From Venatoribacter cucullus (GTDB lineage: Bacteria > Pseudomonadota > Gammaproteobacteria > Pseudomonadales > Oceanobacteraceae): 64,000 bases of DNA. A program made the translations under genes and the position numbers. A model generated the notes under the pieces. The model had not been told where the DNA came from. It ran no database searches and saw only the letters and a list, made by a program, of their open reading frames with translations. The DNA lies in assembly GCF_016132445.1 (NCBI RefSeq), contig NZ_CP046056.1, positions 1,736,001 to 1,800,000 on the forward strand. Direction: 5' to 3'. Below, in pieces: positions 18,636 through 27,735 of this stretch (within the stretch, counting starts at the first letter, position 1; the number at the start of each line of letters is the position of its first letter).

Positions 18636-21600
18636 ATGCACAGCCCACTTCATCCGCCTATTCCCGCCCGTGCTGCCGAGCGCTTTTTCTGGGGTGGTTT
18701 GCGCGGTGCCGGTCAGGCGCTGGCCATTGCCGCCGCCGCCGAGCAGCAACCGGGGCTGACGCTGGTGATTACCGCCGATCCGGCCAGTGCCTTACGACTG
18801 GAAGAAGAAATCCGCTTTTTTGCCAGCGAACTGCCGGTGCTGCATTTTCCCGACTGGGAAATTCTGCCCTACGACCTGTTTTCCCCGCACCAGGACATCG
18901 TCTCCCAGCGTATTGCTACCTTAAGCCGGCTGCACGATTTAAAGCAGGGCGTGCTGATTCTGCCGGTCACCACCCTGCTGCATAAATTACCGCCGGCCAG
19001 CTTTTATCAGGGCCAGAGTTTTGCCCTGGATGTGGGACAGTCCTTTAATACCGACACCACCCGCCTGCAACTGGAAGCGGCCGGCTACCATTGCGTGGAT
19101 ACGGTGTACGAACACGGTGAATTTGCCGTGCGCGGTGCCATTGTCGATATTTTCCCGATGGGTCAGGACACACCGTTCCGCATCGAGTTATTCGACGACG
19201 ACATCGAAACCCTGCGCACTTTCGACCCGGAAACCCAGCGCACCCTGGAAAAAGTGGATTCCATCCGCATTCTGCCGGCACGGGAATTTCCGCTCAACGC
19301 CAGCGCCATCCGCACCTTCAAAGCGCGCTGGTTTGATTTTTTTGAGCAGGACCCGAAAGCCTGCCCGGTCTACACCGACGTCAGTCAGGGCATCGCTCCG
19401 GCTGGTATTGAATATTACCTGCCATTGTTTTTCAGCGAAGAGACCGGGCAGTTTTTTGACCATCTGCCGCGCCAGACCCTGATCATCCACGACGAGCAGC
19501 TGGAAGCGGCCACCCGTCAGTTCCGCCAAGATGTGGAACAGCGCTACGAAAGCCGCCGCCACGACCGTTTGCGGCCAGTGCTGGCGCCGGCCCAGCTGTT
19601 TTTATCGGTGGAGCAATTATTCAGCCAGCTGAACCAGTACCCACGGGTGCAATGGAGCAGCAACCCGGCCCCACAACGGGCGGGGGCCACTGAACTGCAC
19701 AGCGTACCGCTGCCGGACCTGAGCGTGGATGTACGACTTGAACAACCCCTGCAACGGCTGCACACATGGCTGCAGGAACAGCAACAGCAGCGGGTACTCT
19801 TCTGTGCTGAATCCGCCGGCCGTCGTGAAGCCTTAAAAGAGCTGCTCGGCCGTATTCAGCTGCGTCCGCAGGAATTTGACGGCTGGCAGGATTTCCTGCG
19901 CAGCGACGCACCGGTTGGTTTAACGGTAGCACCGCTGGATGACAGCAGCAGTGTCAGCCTGGCGGATGGCCTGCTGCATCTGGTTACCGAAAACCAGCTG
20001 TTCGGCCAGCGTATCCGTCAGACCCGCCGCCGACAGAAGCAGAAAACCGATGCCGAGCTGGTGATCCGCGACCTGTCCGAACTGAAACCCGGCGCCCCGG
20101 TGGTGCACCTTGACCACGGTATTGGCCGCTATATGGGGCTGGAAACCCTGGACGCCGGTGGCCAGGTGAATGAATTTCTGGTGCTGGAATACGCCGGCAA
20201 CGCCAAGCTGTATGTGCCGGTGTCGTCGCTGCACCTGATTTCGCGCTACGGCGGCGCCGAAGAAGGCGGCGCGCCGTTAAGCAAACTCGGCACCGATAAA
20301 TGGGCCCAGGCCAAGCGTAAAGCGGCCGAGAAAATCCGCGATACCGCCGCCGAACTGCTGGATATTTACGCCCGCCGCGAAGCCCGCAAAGGCTATGCGT
20401 TCAGCGGCCCGGATGAAGAATACGAGCGCTTTGCCGCCGGCTTCCCGTTTGAGGAAACCCCCGACCAGCAATCGGCCATTGATGCCGTCATTAAGGATAT
20501 GTGCTCACCACGGCCCATGGACCGGCTGGTGTGCGGTGACGTCGGCTTCGGTAAAACCGAAGTGGCCATGCGGGCGGCCTTTCTGGCCGTTCAGAGTGGT
20601 AAACAGGTGGCGGTGCTGGTGCCCACCACCTTGCTGGCGCAGCAGCATTATCAGAATTTTGCCGACCGCTTTGCCGAATGGCCGGTAAAAGTAGACGTGC
20701 TGTCACGCTTTAAATCGGAAAAAGAAACCCAGCAGGCGCTGGAACGGATGCTGGACGGCAAAACCGACATTGTGGTCGGTACCCATAAACTGCTGCAGAA
20801 CAATGTTAAGTTCGAGCATCTGGGCCTGCTGATCATCGACGAAGAACACCGCTTTGGTGTGCAGCAGAAAGAGCGCATCAAATCGCTGCGGGCCGAGGTG
20901 GATATCCTCACCCTTACCGCCACGCCGATTCCGCGGACCCTGAACATGGCCATGGCCAGCATCCGCGATCTGTCCATTATTGCCACCCCGCCGGCCAAGC
21001 GCTTAAGCGTGAAAACCTTTGTCCGCCAGCACGACGAACCCACCATCAAAGAAGCGGTACTGCGGGAAATTCTGCGCGGCGGGCAGGTGTATTACCTGCA
21101 CAATGAAGTGAAAACCATCGAAAAAACCGCCCGCGATCTGGCCGAGGCCATTCCCGAAGCACGGGTGGTGGTGGCCCATGGGCAGATGTCAGAACGTCAG
21201 CTGGAAAGCGTGATGGCCGACTTCTACCACAAACGTTTTAACGTACTGGTCTGTACCACCATTATCGAAACCGGTATCGACGTACCCTCGGCCAACACCA
21301 TCATTATCGACCGTGCCGACAAGTTCGGTTTAGCCCAGCTGCACCAGCTGCGCGGCCGGGTTGGGCGCTCACACCATCAGGCCTATGCCTATCTGCTGAC
21401 CCCGCCGCCGAAAACTATGACTCAGGATGCCGAAAAACGCCTGGACGCCATTTCCGCCGCCCAGGACTTAGGCGCCGGCTTTATGCTGGCCACCCACGAT
21501 CTGGAAATCCGCGGTGCCGGTGAGCTGCTGGGTGAAGAACAAAGTGGCCAGATCGAAACCATCGGCTTTACCCTGTACATGGAGATGCTGGAGCAGGCCG

Positions 21601-22100
21601 TGAAAGCCATGAAGGCCGGCAAAATGCCCGCTGCTGATCTGGCCATTAACCACGGTACCGAGGTAAACCTGCACATTCCGGCGCTGATTCCGGCCGATTA
21701 TCTGCCCGATGTTAATGGCCGCCTGACGCTGTACAAACGCATTGCCAGTGCCGCCGACGAACTGCAGTTGCGTGAATTGCAGGTAGAAATGATCGACCGT
21801 TTCGGCCTGTTACCGGAACCGGTCAAAAATCTGTTCCGGCAGGCGGCGCTGAAACTGCAACTCACCCCGTTAGGCATTGCCAAACTGGACGCCGGCGAGC
21901 AGAGTGGCCGTATTGAATTTGCCGCCCAGACCAGCATCAACCCCTTCACGCTGGTGCGACTGGTACAAAGCAAATCCAAAACGTTTAAGCTCGAAGGTGG
22001 CAATACCCTGAAATTCAGCCTGAATATGGCGGGTATTGAACAACGCTTTCATCAGATCGAACAGATCATTACCGAATTGCAAAAGGACCCGAATCCGTGA
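18636..22100 (+). CDS. mfd: Transcription-repair coupling factor Mfd
   Basis: DNA translocase that removes RNA polymerase stalled at lesions and recruits UvrA for transcription-coupled nucleotide excision repair. The 1154 residues show the UvrB-homology N-terminus, the CarD-like RNA-polymerase interaction domain (about 485-550, GAPVVHLDHGIGRYMGLE), and the RecG-type helicase: Walker A GDVGFGKTEVAMRA near 635, DEEHRFG near 735, TATPIPRTLNMA, and the translocation motif QLRGRVGRS. The ATG follows TTAAGGAG at good spacing. csiV overlaps its stop. Confidence 0.98.
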   Translation: MHSPLHPPIPARAAERFFWGGLRGAGQALAIAAAAEQQPGLTLVITADPASALRLEEEIRFFASELPVLHFPDWEILPYDLFSPHQDIVSQRIATLSRLHDLKQGVLILPVTTLLHKLPPASFYQGQSFALDVGQSFNTDTTRLQLEAAGYHCVDTVYEHGEFAVRGAIVDIFPMGQDTPFRIELFDDDIETLRTFDPETQRTLEKVDSIRILPAREFPLNASAIRTFKARWFDFFEQDPKACPVYTDVSQGIAPAGIEYYLPLFFSEETGQFFDHLPRQTLIIHDEQLEAATRQFRQDVEQRYESRRHDRLRPVLAPAQLFLSVEQLFSQLNQYPRVQWSSNPAPQRAGATELHSVPLPDLSVDVRLEQPLQRLHTWLQEQQQQRVLFCAESAGRREALKELLGRIQLRPQEFDGWQDFLRSDAPVGLTVAPLDDSSSVSLADGLLHLVTENQLFGQRIRQTRRRQKQKTDAELVIRDLSELKPGAPVVHLDHGIGRYMGLETLDAGGQVNEFLVLEYAGNAKLYVPVSSLHLISRYGGAEEGGAPLSKLGTDKWAQAKRKAAEKIRDTAAELLDIYARREARKGYAFSGPDEEYERFAAGFPFEETPDQQSAIDAVIKDMCSPRPMDRLVCGDVGFGKTEVAMRAAFLAVQSGKQVAVLVPTTLLAQQHYQNFADRFAEWPVKVDVLSRFKSEKETQQALERMLDGKTDIVVGTHKLLQNNVKFEHLGLLIIDEEHRFGVQQKERIKSLRAEVDILTLTATPIPRTLNMAMASIRDLSIIATPPAKRLSVKTFVRQHDEPTIKEAVLREILRGGQVYYLHNEVKTIEKTARDLAEAIPEARVVVAHGQMSERQLESVMADFYHKRFNVLVCTTIIETGIDVPSANTIIIDRADKFGLAQLHQLRGRVGRSHHQAYAYLLTPPPKTMTQDAEKRLDAISAAQDLGAGFMLATHDLEIRGAGELLGEEQSGQIETIGFTLYMEMLEQAVKAMKAGKMPAADLAINHGTEVNLHIPALIPADYLPDVNGRLTLYKRIASAADELQLRELQVEMIDRFGLLPEPVKNLFRQAALKLQLTPLGIAKLDAGEQSGRIEFAAQTSINPFTLVRLVQSKSKTFKLEGGNTLKFSLNMAGIEQRFHQIEQIITELQKDPNP

Positions 22101-22870
22101 TGCCGCGCTTTTCTGTTGTCTTCGCCAGTACCCTGTTGTTCTGCAGCCTGAATCTGCAGGCCGCCCCCTGGTACCGCGTAGAGGTTGTTTTGGTGGCGTA
22201 CCAGAATCCGCAGCTGATCGGTGATGAACAATGGCCCGATGCACTGCCGCTGCCGCAGGCCGAAGCCCGCGCCCCCGATCTGCGCTGGTGGCATACCCCA
22301 CCCGTTAGCGGCTATAACGCCCTGCTGGCCGGGTTTGGTTTTAGCCGGCCGCCGGTTGCCGGCTGGGACCTGCCACTGCAACCCTTACCCAACCGGCATC
22401 TGCAAGCCGAGGCAGAACGCCTGCAAAAACATCCGGATATGCAGGTGATCTGGCATCAGGCCTGGGTAGAGCCCATTCAGGAGCAGGAACAGGCCATTGT
22501 GCATCCGCTGGATATCCGCCTTACGGACCAGCTGGATATTCACCTGAGCGGCAGCATTAGTCTGCATCGCAGCCGGTTTCTGCATGTAAGTACTGACATC
22601 GTGGTGCAGCATTTTGAACCGTCACTGGTGCCGGCACTGGCCGATCTGCAGCCGTTAAACAGCCCGATCCGCAGCGATTACCGCACCGATCTGCTGACAC
22701 AGGCCGCCATTGCCAGCTCCGCCAGCGAAGAAACAGCACCCGTGCCAGTGCGGGCTGCGCACATTCAGCAAAGCCGGCGCATGCGCAGTGGCGAACTGCA
22801 CTACATTGACCACCCATTGCTGGGCATTGTGGTGAAAGTGGTGCCGGTGACCGACGCCAGCAGCCTCTGA
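22100..22870 (+). CDS. CsiV-like peptidoglycan-binding protein
   Basis: Secreted protein of 256 residues with a signal peptide (residues 1-22, cleavage near LQAAPW) and the family opening WYRVEVVLVAYQN. CsiV in Pseudomonas aeruginosa is a periplasmic peptidoglycan-binding protein in the same position, directly after mfd; it has been linked to wall or outer-membrane integrity. The C-terminus carries RRMRSGELHYIDHPLLGIVVKV, the conserved end of the family. The start ATG at 22100 overlaps the mfd TGA (TGATG), so it is translationally coupled; a GTG three bases earlier is less likely. Confidence 0.82.
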   Translation: MPRFSVVFASTLLFCSLNLQAAPWYRVEVVLVAYQNPQLIGDEQWPDALPLPQAEARAPDLRWWHTPPVSGYNALLAGFGFSRPPVAGWDLPLQPLPNRHLQAEAERLQKHPDMQVIWHQAWVEPIQEQEQAIVHPLDIRLTDQLDIHLSGSISLHRSRFLHVSTDIVVQHFEPSLVPALADLQPLNSPIRSDYRTDLLTQAAIASSASEETAPVPVRAAHIQQSRRMRSGELHYIDHPLLGIVVKVVPVTDASSL

Positions 22871-22894
22871 GCCCCGGCGCCGCCAGCGGCTAAA

Positions 22895-23668
<774 letters not shown>

Positions 23669-24703
23669 TTATTCCTGCCAGAGGGCCGCCAGACGCTGGC
23701 GGATCTGTTGTTGACGAGCCGCATCCACCACGGTGGTGGCCGGCCCCTGCAAATACGCTAATGACAGCGCGGTAAACTCACCCGCCGCGCGTAAGCCACG
23801 GGCGGCATCAATTACCTGCTGCGCCGCGACCCGGTCGTTACACACCAGCAAGGCATTGGCGCCGGCGGCGGCGGCGGCCTGCGCCCGGCCGGCATAGTCG
23901 CCGGCGCTGGCGGCACCGGCCATGGATAAATCATCGCTGAAAATCACGCCCTCAAACTGCAACTGGCGGCGCAGAATTTCCTGCAGCCAGAGCGCAGAAA
24001 AACCCGCCGTATACTGCGCATCAACAGCCGGATAGACCACGTGAGCCGGCATAATACCGGCCAGCAAACCAGACTGAATTAAGGCAGCAAAAGGAGCAAT
24101 ATCGGTTTGCAATTGGGGCCACGGCCGCTCATCCACCGGCAAGGCCAGATGTGAGTCCGCCGCCACCGCCCCATGACCGGGAAAATGCTTGCCCACGGCC
24201 GCCATACCGGCCTGCTGCATACCGGCAATAAAAGCCCCGGCCAGGCGGGTAACGGTGGCAGCATCATGGCCGAACGCCCGATCACCGATCACCTGGGACA
24301 CATCGCGTTCAATATCCAGTACCGGGGCAAAACTCAGATGCACACCACAGGCGCGCACTTCCGCCGCCATCAGCCAACCCAGTTCCTGTGCCAGCTCAAG
24401 TGCTTCCGGAGGATTGCGGTGGTAAATCTGCTCCAGCGTCAGCATCGGCGGTAACCGGGTAAAGCCCGTACGAAAACGCTGCACCCGGCCGCCTTCCTGA
24501 TCGGCACAGAGCAGCAAATCCGGACGCAACTCACGAATGGCCGCCGTCAGCTCCTGCAGTTGCTGCGGTGACTGGTAATTACGGGCAAAGAAAATGAGAC
24601 CGCTGAGTTCCGGCTGGCGCAAAAACTCATGATCCTCCGGACTCAACTGCAGACCGGCAAGATCGGCGATCACGCCGACGGCGTGGGTCAGAGATTGCGG
24701 CAT
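23669..24703 (-). CDS. nagZ: Beta-N-acetylhexosaminidase NagZ
   Basis: Cytosolic family-3 glycosidase that removes GlcNAc from anhydro-muropeptides during peptidoglycan recycling and, in AmpC-bearing species, generates the inducer of beta-lactamase. The open frame extends upstream, but the start at 24703 gives MPQSLTHAVGVIADLAGLQLS and a 344-residue protein of normal size. Motifs: QEGGRVQRFR (substrate Asp/Arg loop), KHFPGHG (catalytic His loop) and VIFSDDLSMAGA (nucleophile Asp). It overlaps the upstream YkuD gene by 16 bases, tying the two into one recycling unit. Confidence 0.96.
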   Translation of the reverse strand: MPQSLTHAVGVIADLAGLQLSPEDHEFLRQPELSGLIFFARNYQSPQQLQELTAAIRELRPDLLLCADQEGGRVQRFRTGFTRLPPMLTLEQIYHRNPPEALELAQELGWLMAAEVRACGVHLSFAPVLDIERDVSQVIGDRAFGHDAATVTRLAGAFIAGMQQAGMAAVGKHFPGHGAVAADSHLALPVDERPWPQLQTDIAPFAALIQSGLLAGIMPAHVVYPAVDAQYTAGFSALWLQEILRRQLQFEGVIFSDDLSMAGAASAGDYAGRAQAAAAAGANALLVCNDRVAAQQVIDAARGLRAAGEFTALSLAYLQGPATTVVDAARQQQIRQRLAALWQE

Positions 24704-25230
24704 GGAATCCTCGCAAAACTGTGCTCCTGAATCCATACCGGCGTCCCCGGTGGCGCCAGAGCAAACAGCAGTAATAAATCGGCATTGTGCATACGGATAC
24801 AACCGTGCGAAGCCGGTACGCCCATGGGTTCGGAATCGGGCGTGCCGTGGATATAAATAAAGCGGCGCATGCTATCGACATTACCCAATCGGTTACGGCC
24901 GGTTTCCTGGCCTTGCAGCCATAAAATGCGGGTCAGAATCCAATCCCGGTCAGGTTGCTGCTGCGCCAGTTGCGGCGAATATATTTCACCGGTGACACGA
25001 CGACCACGGAAGACGGCATTCAGCGGCGCACCCGCACCAATCGCGGCACGGATACGGTGCCAGCCACGCGGGGTCTGCTCTGACCCCTGCTGCTCACCCG
25101 GGCCGTTCTTCGCCGTGGATACCGGAAAAACATGGCAGACACCAGCACTGGCAATACGCAGCTGCTGATCTGCCAGGGAAATTTCTATCAGGGGAGTGAC
25201 GCTGGCGCCATCACGGATCATAAAATCCAT
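24688..25230 (-). CDS. YkuD-domain protein without signal peptide; likely cytosolic L,D-carboxypeptidase (ElsL-like)
   Basis: A 180-residue protein consisting of a single L,D-transpeptidase (YkuD) catalytic domain. The active site is complete: H128 in YIHGTPD and SHGCIRM with catalytic C144. Unlike periplasmic transpeptidases it has no signal peptide or lipobox; it begins directly with the domain strands. Signal-less YkuD enzymes such as ElsL of Acinetobacter baumannii act in the cytosol as L,D-carboxypeptidases, trimming tetrapeptides to tripeptides for recycling. The 16-base overlap with nagZ supports that role. The start may be the ATG at 25230 or at 25221; both lack a strong ribosome-binding site. 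Substrate is inferred, not shown. Confidence 0.8.
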   Translation of the reverse strand: MDFMIRDGASVTPLIEISLADQQLRIASAGVCHVFPVSTAKNGPGEQQGSEQTPRGWHRIRAAIGAGAPLNAVFRGRRVTGEIYSPQLAQQQPDRDWILTRILWLQGQETGRNRLGNVDSMRRFIYIHGTPDSEPMGVPASHGCIRMHNADLLLLFALAPPGTPVWIQEHSFARIPCRNL

Positions 25231-25236
25231 CTCAAT

Positions 25237-25263
25237 ACCGGAAAACGCTCAGTGTATTCCGGT
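25237..25263. repeat. Hairpin between psrA and the YkuD gene
   Basis: ACCGGAA (25237-25243) and TTCCGGT (25257-25263) form a perfect 7-bp stem with a 13-base loop in the short psrA-YkuD gap. There is no T-run; it could be an attenuating or processing structure, but this is speculative. Confidence 0.35.
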
Positions 25264-25268
25264 GCGCG

Positions 25269-25913
25269 TTACTGAGCCTGATGGGGCGCGTTCAAACCGG
25301 ACGCGAGGAAAGGTATCAATTTATCAATCACTTGCGCAACATCGGCGGCCTTGCCCAGATCATGTTCCGCCATCGCCGTAAGGGAATCGGCACCGGATAA
25401 GGTAAAGACCGTGGCGCCCAGCATAAAGTGGATACGCCAGAAACGTTCTTCATCGGATAAATCCGGCGTCGCAGCGGTAATCAGCTGCATAAACACCGTA
25501 AATACCGGCGCGTATTCTTTTTGCAGAAAGCGGCGCAGGTGGCCTTGCCCCTGGGTATAGGCCAGACCCAGCAGGCGCATAAAAATACCCAGCCGGCGCG
25601 GACTGTCGTGGCCGGCGTGCAGGGCCGTGCGCGACAGCAGCAATAATAACTCTCGCAGTTGTGGCTGCTGCTGGGGCAGCTGCTGGTGAATGGTCAGCAG
25701 CTCCTGCTCCAGCTGTTCACAGAAAGGCGCCAGGAAGCGGGCGAACACCGCCTGAATCAGCGATTTTTTTGAACCGAAGTGATAGTTCACTGCCGCCAGA
25801 TTCACCCCCGCACGGGTGGTGATATTGCGCAATGATGTCTCCGCAAAGCCGCGCTCGGAAAACAGCTCTTCGGCGGCGTTAAGGATGCTTTTTACCGTAT
25901 CTTTCTGTGCCAT
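25269..25913 (-). CDS. psrA: TetR-family regulator, PsrA-type
   Basis: Transcription factor of 214 residues with an N-terminal TetR helix-turn-helix (SERGFAETSLRNITTRAGVNLAAVNYHFGSKKSLIQAVFARF, shown here as positions 20-60) and a ligand-binding C-terminal domain. In pseudomonads PsrA senses long-chain fatty acids, regulates beta-oxidation genes and rpoS, and represses itself. The open frame runs to 26156, but the start at 25913 gives MAQKDTVKSILNAAEELF, the standard TetR opening. Two things support the PsrA call: the location divergent from lexA-sulA beside nagZ, as in P. aeruginosa, and a GTTTcAAAC-type dyad 54 bases before its start. Confidence 0.85.
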   Translation of the reverse strand: MAQKDTVKSILNAAEELFSERGFAETSLRNITTRAGVNLAAVNYHFGSKKSLIQAVFARFLAPFCEQLEQELLTIHQQLPQQQPQLRELLLLLSRTALHAGHDSPRRLGIFMRLLGLAYTQGQGHLRRFLQKEYAPVFTVFMQLITAATPDLSDEERFWRIHFMLGATVFTLSGADSLTAMAEHDLGKAADVAQVIDKLIPFLASGLNAPHQAQ

Positions 25914-25966
25914 GGGGTTCCGGCTCCCGATAACTGCCGGAACCCCGGCAGCGTATAAAAACAAGT

Positions 25967-25988
25967 GTTTCAAACATACGTTTAAAAC
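25967..25988. promoter_or_regulatory. psrA: PsrA-type operator (autoregulatory dyad)
   Basis: A 22-bp near-perfect dyad (GTTT-CAAAC-ATAC-GTTTA-AAAC, 20 of 22 positions symmetric) matches the described PsrA site (C/G)AAAC-N2-4-GTTT(G/C). It lies 54 bases upstream of the psrA ATG, where binding would block psrA transcription. Confidence 0.75.
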
Positions 25989-26124
25989 ATAACAAAGGCA
26001 AGCACAGAGCATGCCGGACAAGACCACCGTCACATTACTCAGCAGAAATACGCCGGCTGACCGAGCACAAAGCGCAGACACTTCAGCCTTATGACACAGA
26101 AAAGGGTTTACAACCGGCAAAACA

Positions 26125-26140
26125 CTGTATAAATTCACAC
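26125..26140 (+). promoter_or_regulatory. lexA: LexA box 1 (imperfect)
   Basis: CTGTATAAATTCACAC matches the left half of the CTG-N10-CAG SOS box perfectly and diverges by one base at the right end (CAC). It is 19 bp upstream of box 2, as in the paired operators of E. coli lexA. Confidence 0.7.
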
Positions 26141-26143
26141 CTA

Positions 26144-26159
26144 CTGTATAGATCAACAG
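26144..26159 (+). promoter_or_regulatory. lexA: LexA box 2
   Basis: CTGTATAGATCAACAG fits the SOS consensus CTG-N10-CAG, with the TATA-rich left half, 14 bases before the lexA ATG. Binding here would occlude the ribosome-binding and start-proximal region and autoregulate the lexA-sulA transcript. Confidence 0.88.
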
Positions 26160-26173
26160 ACTGGATAAGCATC

Positions 26174-26773
26174 ATGATCAAGCTCACCGCCCGTCAGCAG
26201 CAGGTTCTGGATTTTATCCGCAAGGCCATTGAAGACACCGGCTTTCCGCCGACCCGCGCCGAAATCGCCACCGAACTGGGGTTCCGTTCCCCCAATGCCG
26301 CGGAAGAACACCTGAAAGCCCTGGCCCGTAAAGGCGCTATTGAAATGATGCCGGGCGCTTCCCGCGGCTTACGCATTGTTGAAGCCCAGAATCCCGGCCT
26401 GCCGATTGTTGGCCGGGTAGCCGCCGGTGAGCCCATTCTGGCGCAGGAACATATTGAAGATTACTGCACCATTCCGCCGGAGTTTTTCCATCCGCAAGCC
26501 GATTACCTGCTGGAAGTGCACGGCGACAGCATGAAAAACATTGGCATTATGAACGGTGATTACATTGCGGTGCATAAAGCCAGCACCGCCCGTAATGGTG
26601 AAATTGTGGTCGCCCGGGTGGGTGAAGAAGTAACGGTTAAACGCTACGAAAAACAGCGTACTCAGGTGGTTCTGCATCCTGAAAACGAAGATTACCAACC
26701 CATTCAGGTTGATCTGCGCGAACAGGAGTTCGCCATTGAAGGCCTGTATGTCGGCGTTGTCCGTCGCCACTGA
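26174..26773 (+). CDS. lexA: SOS repressor LexA
   Basis: Repressor of the SOS regulon, inactivated by RecA-stimulated self-cleavage. The 199-residue protein has the N-terminal winged helix ([19 protein letters not shown]; recognition helix near [12 protein letters not shown]) and the S24 peptidase domain. Cleavage site Ala84-Gly85 (RVAAGEPI), catalytic Ser119 (HGDSM) and Lys156 (VTVKRYEK) fall at exactly the E. coli numbering. Two LexA boxes precede it. It is followed by sulA after 29 bases, and is divergent from psrA. Confidence 0.99.
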   Translation: MIKLTARQQQVLDFIRKAIEDTGFPPTRAEIATELGFRSPNAAEEHLKALARKGAIEMMPGASRGLRIVEAQNPGLPIVGRVAAGEPILAQEHIEDYCTIPPEFFHPQADYLLEVHGDSMKNIGIMNGDYIAVHKASTARNGEIVVARVGEEVTVKRYEKQRTQVVLHPENEDYQPIQVDLREQEFAIEGLYVGVVRRH

Positions 26774-26802
26774 AACTGTCAGAAATTTGCCGAGGTATGG
26801 TT

Positions 26803-27237
26803 ATGCGTCAGTTATCTTTTACCATGTCTGAACCGGGCCTGGCCCTCAGTTCGGCTCTGCCGGTCACTGCCGACCACGCGGTCAGCGGCAGCCTGACCGA
26901 AATGATCGTCGGTGAAAGCAGTGCCATTCAGCCGATGCAATTATTGCCGCTGCTGGCCCAGTGCAATGCCCAGCAACGCTGGCTGATGTGGCTGAGCCCG
27001 CAACGCACGCTGAACAAGCAATGGCTGGAAAGTCTGGGGCTGGGTAAGTCGCCGGTGATTCATCTGGATTTATGCGCCGATACTCAGCTGGCGCTGTGCA
27101 CCAAGGTACTGGCCGCCGCCAACAGCCACCTGATCATTGAATGGCAGGGCGAGCTGACGCGTGAAGAACGCCTGCAGCTGCGCCAGCAAGCCCAGCGCAG
27201 TGGCAGCCACGTGGTGCTGATTCAACGCCTGCCCTGA
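26803..27237 (+). CDS. sulA: SOS-induced cell division inhibitor SulA
   Basis: Inhibitor of FtsZ polymerisation made during DNA damage to delay division. The 144-residue protein shows the SulA core QLLPLLAQCNAQQRWLMWLSPQRTLNKQWLESLGL and RLQLRQQAQRSGSHVVLIQRLP. I place the start at the ATG at 26803, which has GAGG at 7-base spacing; the ATG at 26797 would leave only one base after the GAGG. No separate LexA box is seen in the 29-base gap, so it depends on the lexA promoter. A strong terminator follows. The usual C-terminal Lon-degradation tail is not evident. Confidence 0.9.
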   Translation: MRQLSFTMSEPGLALSSALPVTADHAVSGSLTEMIVGESSAIQPMQLLPLLAQCNAQQRWLMWLSPQRTLNKQWLESLGLGKSPVIHLDLCADTQLALCTKVLAAANSHLIIEWQGELTREERLQLRQQAQRSGSHVVLIQRLP

Positions 27238-27262
27238 AGGTTCGGTCATAACGCGGCAGCAT

Positions 27263-27300
27263 AAAAAAAGCCCTGTGCGTTTCCACGCCAGGGCTTTTTT
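27263..27300. terminator. Bidirectional terminator between sulA and a small hypothetical gene
   Basis: AAAAAAAGCCCTG ... CAGGGCTTTTTT with an inner GCGT/ACGC extension forms a long stem with A/T runs on both sides, suited to the two convergent genes. Confidence 0.93.
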
Positions 27301-27324
27301 ATTACAGACACCGTCAGTGACTGT

Positions 27325-27576
27325 TTAATGCAAACGCTGCTGATACTCCGGCGTATCAAAATCATCACGCTCAACTTCCATACCGGACAACTCGCCCACT
27401 TTACGCACACCGGCTTCCAGCATTACCCGGGCAACGTCCAGATGATGCATCTGCAGACTGGCACGGGCGTCGTCGGAAAAATGAATGGATACCAGTGCAT
27501 CACCGTCCTGATCGTCGGCGCGACGCAGGGCCACATCACCATTGGAAAGTTCTACGATTTCAAAAAAGCGTGCCAT
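27325..27576 (-). CDS. Small conserved-looking hypothetical protein (83 residues)
   Basis: Small acidic soluble protein beginning MARFFEIVELSNGDVALRRAD and ending with a charged tail (ERDDFDTPEYQQRLH). There is no signal peptide, membrane segment or known motif. Its position directly behind sulA and its codon use support a real gene; similarly placed small proteins occur near lexA-sulA in pseudomonads, but I cannot assign a function. The ATG at 27576 has GAGG (from the CCTC complement) at usable spacing. Confidence 0.7.
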   Translation of the reverse strand: MARFFEIVELSNGDVALRRADDQDGDALVSIHFSDDARASLQMHHLDVARVMLEAGVRKVGELSGMEVERDDFDTPEYQQRLH

Positions 27577-27681
27577 AACCGCCTCTCTAAACAGGGCGCG
27601 CGACTATATCACAGCAGTGCCCCAATAGCTTGAGGACGCCACAGAACAGTTAGTAATAAAAAGTAATTGAATAGAACAGAA

Positions 27682-27707
27682 ACACGGCAGCCAACCGGCT
27701 GCCGTGT
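27682..27707 (-). terminator. Terminator of the His-rich protein gene
   Basis: ACACGGCAGCC and GGCTGCCGTGT form an 11-bp perfect stem around a 4-base loop; on the minus strand it is followed by TTCTGTT, a modest T-run. Located 29 bases beyond the stop. Confidence 0.75.
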
Positions 27708-27735
27708 TGCAGTGCATCAGTTTTCGTGGCGACAT

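Noticed and set aside
22580-22600. Second copy of AAGTACTGACA seen in the csiV gene
   Set aside because: Half of the desaturase palindrome recurs inside coding sequence without dyad symmetry; judged coincidence.
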